Shown one piece after another: positions 63,801-64,000 of a stretch of 64,000 nt of DNA; within the stretch, counting starts at the first letter, position 1; each line of letters starts with the position of its first letter. The DNA comes from Nostoc sp. FACHB-973. Its GTDB lineage: Bacteria; Cyanobacteriota; Cyanobacteriia; Cyanobacteriales; Nostocaceae. Made by a program: the position numbers and the translations under genes. The notes beneath the pieces were generated by a model that worked only from the letters and a program-made list of their open reading frames with translations, did no database searches and was not told where the DNA came from. The stretch lies in contig NZ_JACJSJ010000010.1 of NCBI RefSeq assembly GCF_014698115.1, positions 1-64,000 of the forward strand, in the 5' to 3' direction.

Positions 63801-64000
63801 TTGCCCTGATTGCAATTCCCACATTAATACTTTGGCATTAGCAGAGTTTGGCTTAAGTTCGATTACCAAATCGGAATCATTACTGTTGGGAGCTTCAAAG
63901 CCAAGAATACCTTCATCAATTCCTTGTAATTCAACTATTTTATCTTCCCAATCTGACTGTGCCGCACCTCTTTGCAGCAAAAAACGTCCGCTTACCTCTT
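60804..64000 (-). CDS. UPF1/DNA2-like SF1 helicase (5' end outside window)
   Basis: More than 1058 residues are visible. The frame stays open through the window edge; the first possible TTG at 63980 is not a convincing start, so the gene is partial. Motifs: Walker A VIQGPPGTGKTRVI (about residue 415 from 63980), LVVVDEAARANPLD, GDHKQLPHV, TVDAFQGREYDVVYLS and NRLCVAFSRARC. This is the SF1 class that moves 5'-3' on DNA or RNA. The stretch at about 550-750 is helical and split from the core. It is the first visible gene of the first defence unit, which continues into the HEPN-motif gene. Confidence 0.85.
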   Translation of the reverse strand, partial: EVSGRFLLQRGAAQSDWEDKIVELQGIDEGILGFEAPNSNDSDLVIELKPNSANAKVLMWELQSGQVSILGCIMKAAAQEVEIKGQAFTFPEAEIPVQLQVALTDEFIETVVMRQWSKVKTFKDAKRCLEREFLLDKFGYWFVTSGANEPDLQRGFTVVGADLALDLTFTDDKQQLLAKRIVKHRGQNLDRRPIYLMRQSLEFCDKTAASTIYSAAIAALDKAVRENNSWIASWKHYNSEEGRILEERFGSLPPLRYQGRPKLKSDDSSKTLLIFNLEASANLKPWVEHISGDGLPVIIQSDAGKPEGLAVDYDQKNKHLTVVWESDNEPPSNGIISPSMALDESKLKKRDNALKTLESARAGLPYLGLIFEAKTFERAIPRQKKIITKPARKMFGETGPTPDQEKALRIALSTPDIAVIQGPPGTGKTRVIQALLTMLNEGRNTNDGLETVLVTSLQHEAVDNAIAGMSLSGLPVDRLGGKKGEDRGAEVIQAWGDQVIKVVRSHLKNEHKATRTLIDQLKGSLSHWRTSAGGREGTREIILAFRNAAEQFLSAQRIAELDRLAATVPTVQTQPKPVIEDAEDREELERRLNQQCTAEENFKDDGTRQARRLRRFLEPYLDNLSPDIIEAVEVAAAWTEENTAYREPWISLQNACIGIRQQLLEIPFAAPITEQDVSDREIEQCLLAAIEEVELARDQSVEGQQEALELFVRYLEEDPAHVREVIGKYSPIQATSCGQADSKYLGMANRTFNLVVVDEAARANPLDLLIPMVKGRRIILVGDHKQLPHVLEREIEQSLAKEGDEKLKDIYGKSLFERLWESLPKQTAIDGIERTAQLTDQFRMHPTIGQFVSDRFYSESPLNSSFVKPESRPNYTGQYNLKPIAWLDVPKNIGGETRAGNRSWQRAAEVDRIMCELRRVLPSIAEKYPNFDPSKPTGMVGVIAFYSAQEEAIKEAIADLRHGLPEHLQRRVRVGTVDAFQGREYDVVYLSTVRSNQEESIEKRLGFTALPNRLCVAFSRARCVLIGVGDSACVASLRPDGTPYSSSLKAFVDLCRSEQGYADV

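Noticed and set aside
37239-64000. Canonical DISARM or BREX system
   Set aside because: No PLD nuclease DrmC, no separate DrmB and no BrxC/PglZ were seen; the architecture is related but different.
1-64000. CRISPR array or cas genes
   Set aside because: No regularly spaced direct repeats of 25-40 bp and no Cas motifs were found.

Overview
This window looks like part of a large conjugative or mobilizable plasmid (or plasmid-like integrated element) from a filamentous, Nostoc-type cyanobacterium. The evidence is AT-rich DNA studded with the cyanobacterial HIP1 octamer GCGATCGC (for example near 623, 1131 and 5673), small genes of cyanobacterial-plasmid type, and a full plasmid toolkit: a MobC-like protein and relaxase, a primase-type replication protein, ParA- and ParB-like proteins, and a DNA-pumping ATPase. 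No chromosomal housekeeping gene is present.

Layout. 0-3 kb: mobilization module (MobC-like protein, MIPxI-type relaxase). 3-7 kb: small unknown genes, with two 40-bp palindromic elements around 5345 and 6655. 7-15.6 kb: a giant 2584-residue polyvalent protein carrying a DYDGD motif and flanking motifs typical of two-barrel RNA polymerases (QDE-1/RdRp, YonO, beta-prime), plus AlkB-like dioxygenase, NADAR-like and SLOG-like segments, and a small partner gene. 16-21 kb: a LuxR-type regulator with a degenerate receiver, a membrane protein, two MinD/ParA-like ATPases and an Rpn-family nuclease. 21-26 kb: replication and partition region with an archaeo-eukaryotic-primase-like protein, a candidate origin with iteron-like repeats, a ParB-like protein containing a 26-bp palindrome, and a candidate small RNA. 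26-37 kb: a mostly minus-strand transfer-type cluster (two HTH regulators, several small membrane proteins, M23 peptidase, GH104-like muramidase, FtsK/TraD-like ATPase, RusA-like resolvase, a small P-loop protein), with a tRNA-like element at its distal end. 37-64 kb: a 26.7-kb defence locus.

The defence locus is two minus-strand units around one plus-strand gene. The first unit runs UPF1-like SF1 helicase (cut by the window edge), a protein with a C-terminal HEPN-like RN(x4)H motif, a coiled-coil McrB-like AAA+ NTPase, and a DUF2357 (McrC-side) protein with zinc ribbons. The second runs SNF2 helicase (DrmD-like), Eco57I-type adenine methylase (DrmMI-like), a 2108-residue YprA/DrmA-type helicase fused to DUF1998 (DrmB-like) and a Vsr/PD-(D/E)XK-like nuclease, and a UvrD-type helicase with a RelE/ParE-like N-terminus. 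Start/stop overlaps and very short gaps tie the genes together. The content joins a class-1-DISARM-like core to a McrBC/coiled-coil module and resembles the broader group of YprA-family helicase systems. It has neither the PLD nuclease DrmC nor a separate DrmB, so it is not canonical DISARM.

The strongest candidates for something undescribed are the defence array, the RNA-polymerase-like giant polyvalent protein, the repeated 26-bp palindrome (possible parS), the paired 40-bp inverted elements and the tRNA-like gene with a UUA anticodon. All assignments come from reading motifs by eye; no database search was possible.
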